This document shows positions 60,497-64,000 of a stretch of DNA of 64,000 nucleotides, in pieces. Source of the stretch: Nocardioides marmoriginsengisoli (GTDB lineage: Bacteria; Actinomycetota; Actinomycetes; Propionibacteriales; Nocardioidaceae). Both the position numbers and the translations under genes were made by a program. How positions within the stretch are numbered: the stretch's first letter is position 1; each line of letters begins with the position of its first letter. The notes below the pieces were generated by a model. It worked only from the letters and a program-made list of their open reading frames with translations. It did not search any database and was not told the origin of the DNA. The stretch lies in NCBI RefSeq assembly GCF_003725695.1, contig NZ_RJSE01000007.1:1304508-1368507 (forward strand), written 5' to 3'.

Positions 60497-61936
60497 ATGC
60501 AGTCCGCCCTTCCCCCGGACCATCGCCGCCAGCTAGGCCGCATCCGGTTCCGCCGTGCCGTGGCACTGATGCTGATGACCCTGGTGCTGCCCGGGTCGGC
60601 GCAGCTCGTCGCCGGTCGCAAGGAGACCGGACGGATCGCGATGCGGATCTGGTTCGGGCTGATCGTGTCGTTCGGGCTGCTGCTCCTGATCGGGCTGGTG
60701 AACAACACCTTCGTCATCGAGTTCTTCACCAACACCACGATCCTGACCCTGCTGCGGTTCGGCCTGATGGGCCTGGCGATCGGCTGGGCCTACCTGTTCA
60801 TCGACGCCTGGCGGATCGGTGAGCCGCTCGCGCTGGCGCAGAAGCAGCGACTGGCGATGGTCGGCATCAACGGCGTGCTCTGCTTCGCGGTCGCCGGAGC
60901 GCTGCTCTTCGCCTCGCACATCGTGACCGTCCAGAAGGACTGGATCACCACGATGTTCGGCACCGGCAAGGCCCAGGAGACGACGGACGGCCGCTACAAC
61001 GTGCTGCTGCTCGGCGGGGACTCGGGGGCCGACCGCTGGGGACTGCGGCCGGACAGCATCACCGTGGTCAGCATCGACGCCAAGACCGGCAAGTCGGTGC
61101 TCTTCGGGCTGCCCCGCAACATGCTGAACTTCCCGTTCGCCAAGGGCTCGATCATGGACATGCAGTTCCCGGACGGGTTCAACTGCGGCCCGGAGTGCGA
61201 GCTGAACTCGCTGGCGACCTGGGCGGCCGACCACAAGCCGCTCTTCAAGGGCGTCAAGAACCCCGGGGTCGAGGCCACCAGCGAGGCCGTCGAGGGCATC
61301 ACCGGCCTGAAGATCCACTACTTCGCGATGGTCAACCTGAAGGGCTTCCGCAAGATGGTCGACGCCGTCGGCGGCGTCACCCTGAACGTCCGCGACCGGA
61401 TCCCGATCGGCGGCGTCGGCGGCCCGGTGACCGGCTACATCGAGCCCGGGAAGCGGAAGCTCAACGGGTTCGACACCCTCTGGTTCGCCCGGTCGCGCGA
61501 GTCCGCCGACGACTACTCCCGGATGGCCCGGCAGAAGTGCGTGATGAACGCGATGCTGCACCAGCTGAGCCCGACCAAGGTGGTCACCAAGTTCGGGGAC
61601 ATCGCCAAGGCCAGTACCCAGCTGATCAAGACGAACATCCCGCGCTCCGAGATCAGCACCTTCACCGAGCTCGCCCTCAAGGCGCGGTCGCAGCCGGTCC
61701 GGACGGTGTCGTTCGTGCCGCCGATGATCAACACCGGCAAGCCCGACATCGCCAAGATCAAGAAGGCGGTGAAGCAGGCGATCCACCCGAAGAAGGCCAA
61801 GAAGGGCGCCGGCAAGAGCGGCACCGCGAAGGCGGGCTCACCGGCCAAGAACCAGGGCACCACCGGGGGAGCGATCGGCAGCCTGCGCTCCGGGTACGCC
61901 GCGAACCAGGCCGACGACCTCGGCGCAGCCTGCTGA
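60497..61936 (+). CDS. LCP-family protein with multi-helix N-terminus
   Basis: A 479-residue LCP protein that differs from its neighbour by carrying several N-terminal hydrophobic segments (about 24-43, 50-72, 85-105, 120-145) before the LCP domain. The domain starts at YNVLLLGGDSGADRWGLRPDSITVVSIDAKTGK and goes on with LFGLPRNM, GVTLNVRDRIPIGG and TLWFARSRESADDYSRMARQKCVM (polyprenyl-phosphate Arg/Asp residues). The C-terminal tail is Lys/Gly-rich. It probably transfers a glycopolymer to peptidoglycan. ATG 60497 follows GATACT by 7 nt. A glycosyltransferase and glf come next. Confidence 0.88.
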   Translation: MQSALPPDHRRQLGRIRFRRAVALMLMTLVLPGSAQLVAGRKETGRIAMRIWFGLIVSFGLLLLIGLVNNTFVIEFFTNTTILTLLRFGLMGLAIGWAYLFIDAWRIGEPLALAQKQRLAMVGINGVLCFAVAGALLFASHIVTVQKDWITTMFGTGKAQETTDGRYNVLLLGGDSGADRWGLRPDSITVVSIDAKTGKSVLFGLPRNMLNFPFAKGSIMDMQFPDGFNCGPECELNSLATWAADHKPLFKGVKNPGVEATSEAVEGITGLKIHYFAMVNLKGFRKMVDAVGGVTLNVRDRIPIGGVGGPVTGYIEPGKRKLNGFDTLWFARSRESADDYSRMARQKCVMNAMLHQLSPTKVVTKFGDIAKASTQLIKTNIPRSEISTFTELALKARSQPVRTVSFVPPMINTGKPDIAKIKKAVKQAIHPKKAKKGAGKSGTAKAGSPAKNQGTTGGAIGSLRSGYAANQADDLGAAC

Positions 61937-61962
61937 CACCGGGGTGACCTAGGGTTCTCGTC

Positions 61963-63747
61963 GTGTCCCCGAACCCAGACCCCACGTCGGCGCGCGTCGT
62001 CGCCGTGGTGGTCACCTGGAACCGCCAGGCGCTGCTGACCGAGGCGGTCGACGCCCTCCGGGCCCAGACGCACCCGCCGGCCGCGATCGTGGTGATCGAC
62101 AACGACTCCACGGACGGTACGGCGGCGCTGCTCGGCTCGGACTACGGCCGCGACCTGGACGTCCTGCGGCTGCGTGAGAACACCGGCGGGGCGGGCGGCT
62201 TCACCGTCGGCATCGAGCGGGCGCTCGCGCACCACCCGGACCTGATCTGGCTCCTCGACGACGACACCGTGCCGACGCCGACGGCGGCCGCCGAGCTGGT
62301 CGCCGCCTGGGCGGGGTACCCCGGGCAGCGCCCCGCGGTGCTGGCCAGCCGGGTCGTCTGGACCGACGGCCGCGACCACCCGATGAACACGCCGCGGACC
62401 AAGCCCGGCGCCACCGAGGCCGAGCGCGCCGACGCGGCGGCGGTCGGCGCGATCCCGATCCGGTCGGCCTCGTTCGTCTCGATCATGTGCGACGCGAGCA
62501 CGGTCCGCGAGCGCGGCCTGCCGATCGCCGACTACTTCCTCTGGAACGACGACTTCGAGTACTCCACCCGGCTGATCCGCGGCGGCGTCGGGCTGGCCTG
62601 CCCCTCCAGCGTGGTGGTGCACAAGACCAAGGTGTTCGGCTCCACCGACGCCGACCCGGGGGAGCGGTTCTTCTTCGAGGTCCGCAACAAGCTCTGGGTG
62701 TTCTCCCGCTCCAACGGCCTCAGCCTCTCCGAGCGCGGCCTGTACTCCGCCGCCACCGCCCGCCGCTGGTTCCGCACCTTCCGCGGGTCCTCGGACAAGG
62801 CGACGCTGCGACGAGCGCTGCGCCGCGGCGTGGTCGCGGGCGTGCGCCGGCCGCGCCCCAACGCCGACGTCCTGGCCGAGGCCCGCCCAGGACCGGTCCC
62901 CGCAGCGAGCCCGGAACCGTTCAGCCTGCTGATCAGCACCTACGGCAACGACGACCCCGGCTACCTGCGGCTGGCCTTCGAGTCCTCGGTGGTCGACCAG
63001 ACCCGGCCGCCGGCGGAGGTGGTGCTGGTCCAGGACGGTCCGGTGCCCGACGAGCTGGCCGAGGCGATCGCGGAGATCGTCGCGACCAGCCCGGTCCCGG
63101 TCCAGCACGTGGCCCTGGTCGACAACATCGGCCTCGGGCCGGCGCTGGACGCCGGCCTGGCGGCGAGCAGCCACGAGATCATCGCCCGGATGGACGCGGA
63201 CGACGTCAGCATGCCGGACCGGTTCGAGCGCCAGCTGCCGCTGATCGAGGCCGGCGCGGACATCGTCGGCTCCGGGCTGGTCGAGTTCGGTGAGGACACC
63301 GACGACGTCGTCGGCCGCCGTACGCCGCCCACGGACCCGGCCGAGATCCGCCGGGTGATCCGCTTCCGGGACCCGTTCAACCACCCGACCGTGGTCTACC
63401 GGCGCAGCGCCGTCCTGGCCGCCGGCGGGTACACCGACATGGCGCTGCTCGAGGACTACCTGCTGTTCACCCGGATGGTCGAGGGCGGCGCGGTGCCGGC
63501 CAACATCGGCGATCCGCTGGTCTACTACCGGGTCGGAGCCGGGGCCTACGCACGCCGCGGGGGACGGGACCTGCTGCGCAGCGAGCTGCGCCTCCAGCGG
63601 CGGTTCCGGCAGCTCGGGATCACCTCGCGGCTCGAGTACGCCCGCAACGTCTCGGTCCGCGGCGGCTACCGGCTGGTGCCGGAGGGTGTGAGAAAGGTCG
63701 CCTACCGACGCCTGTTGGCGAACCGGAGCGGTTCGCCGCGCCGCTAG
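61963..63747 (+). CDS. Double GT2 glycosyltransferase (probable galactofuranosyl/rhamnosyl-type)
   Basis: A 594-residue protein that contains two family-2 glycosyltransferase domains. The first (about 10-295) begins VVAVVVTWNRQALL and holds LLDDDTV and the FLWNDDFEYSTRLIRGG motif typical of GlfT1-like enzymes. The second (about 318-585) begins FSLLISTYGNDDPGYLR and has RMDADDVSMPDRFERQ, HPTVVYRRSA and LLEDYLLFTRMV. Each has a separate nucleotide-sugar (DXD-type) site. It lies directly upstream of glf, so it may assemble a galactofuranose-containing glycan. GTG 61963 follows TAGGGT by 7 nt. Whether the two domains act in sequence is unknown. Confidence 0.85.
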   Translation: MSPNPDPTSARVVAVVVTWNRQALLTEAVDALRAQTHPPAAIVVIDNDSTDGTAALLGSDYGRDLDVLRLRENTGGAGGFTVGIERALAHHPDLIWLLDDDTVPTPTAAAELVAAWAGYPGQRPAVLASRVVWTDGRDHPMNTPRTKPGATEAERADAAAVGAIPIRSASFVSIMCDASTVRERGLPIADYFLWNDDFEYSTRLIRGGVGLACPSSVVVHKTKVFGSTDADPGERFFFEVRNKLWVFSRSNGLSLSERGLYSAATARRWFRTFRGSSDKATLRRALRRGVVAGVRRPRPNADVLAEARPGPVPAASPEPFSLLISTYGNDDPGYLRLAFESSVVDQTRPPAEVVLVQDGPVPDELAEAIAEIVATSPVPVQHVALVDNIGLGPALDAGLAASSHEIIARMDADDVSMPDRFERQLPLIEAGADIVGSGLVEFGEDTDDVVGRRTPPTDPAEIRRVIRFRDPFNHPTVVYRRSAVLAAGGYTDMALLEDYLLFTRMVEGGAVPANIGDPLVYYRVGAGAYARRGGRDLLRSELRLQRRFRQLGITSRLEYARNVSVRGGYRLVPEGVRKVAYRRLLANRSGSPRR

Positions 63748-63773
63748 ACTGACCCGGGCCTGTCTGTCGTTGA

Positions 63774-64000
<227 letters not shown>

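Overview
The window is a 64 kb piece of a high-GC actinobacterial chromosome, densely coding on both strands. GTG starts are frequent, stop/start overlaps (ATGA, GTGA) are common, and many genes have a TANNNT -10 element only 6-7 nt before the start codon, so they are probably leaderless. Gene content fits a soil actinobacterium of the Nocardioides type (my inference; no rRNA is present). Much of the gene order recalls the M. tuberculosis region around lpdA, deoD, pmmB, accA3, accD5, birA, purK, purE and fadE25 (from memory). I saw no tRNA, rRNA, CRISPR array, transposase, integrase or prophage gene.

Region by region. 0-7 kb: a coupled operon deoC, aldehyde dehydrogenase, a catalytically truncated aldehyde dehydrogenase and a DUF1772 membrane protein; then a phosphosugar mutase with a coupled methyltransferase. 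With the purine nucleoside phosphorylase at 19.7 kb these form a nucleoside/deoxyribose catabolic route ending in acetaldehyde oxidation. 7-11 kb: SRPBCC protein, thiol peroxidase, AlkD-like protein, enoyl-CoA hydratase, and an aldo/keto reductase with its MerR regulator. 10.9-19.7 kb: a haem-iron locus (haem oxygenase, HtaA-type surface proteins, HmuTUV transporter) behind two DtxR/IdeR-like sites. 19.7-28.7 kb: PNP, gamma-glutamylcyclotransferase-like protein, LpdA, SpoIID-domain protein, SDR, MpaB-family oxygenase with a divergent TetR regulator, and the biotinylated acyl-CoA carboxylase alpha subunit. 28.7-42.1 kb: lipoprotein, acyl-CoA dehydrogenase, rmlB/gtrA/rmlA, maf-accE-accD, birA, a PH-like membrane protein, adenylate cyclase, Mug glycosylase, purK-purE, CoA-binding protein and a second acyl-CoA dehydrogenase.

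42.3-52.5 kb: a 2317-residue LPNTG-anchored repeat protein and a secreted GH106-like alpha-L-rhamnosidase. 52.5-57.7 kb: the most intriguing cluster, an ECF-like sigma factor, a small partner protein, a subtilisin-like protease with six FAVGHP repeats, and a TPR-CHAT caspase-like protease, all in one apparent operon. 57.8-64 kb: crotonase, two LytR-CpsA-Psr proteins, a hotdog thioesterase, a double GT2 glycosyltransferase and the start of UDP-galactopyranose mutase, pointing to envelope galactofuranose/rhamnose polymer assembly.

The strongest leads are the sigma/partner/subtilase/TPR-CHAT operon, the haem locus lying between otherwise neighbouring nucleoside genes, the truncated aldehyde dehydrogenase in the deoC operon, the compact leaderless divergent promoters, and the fused glycosyltransferase beside glf.
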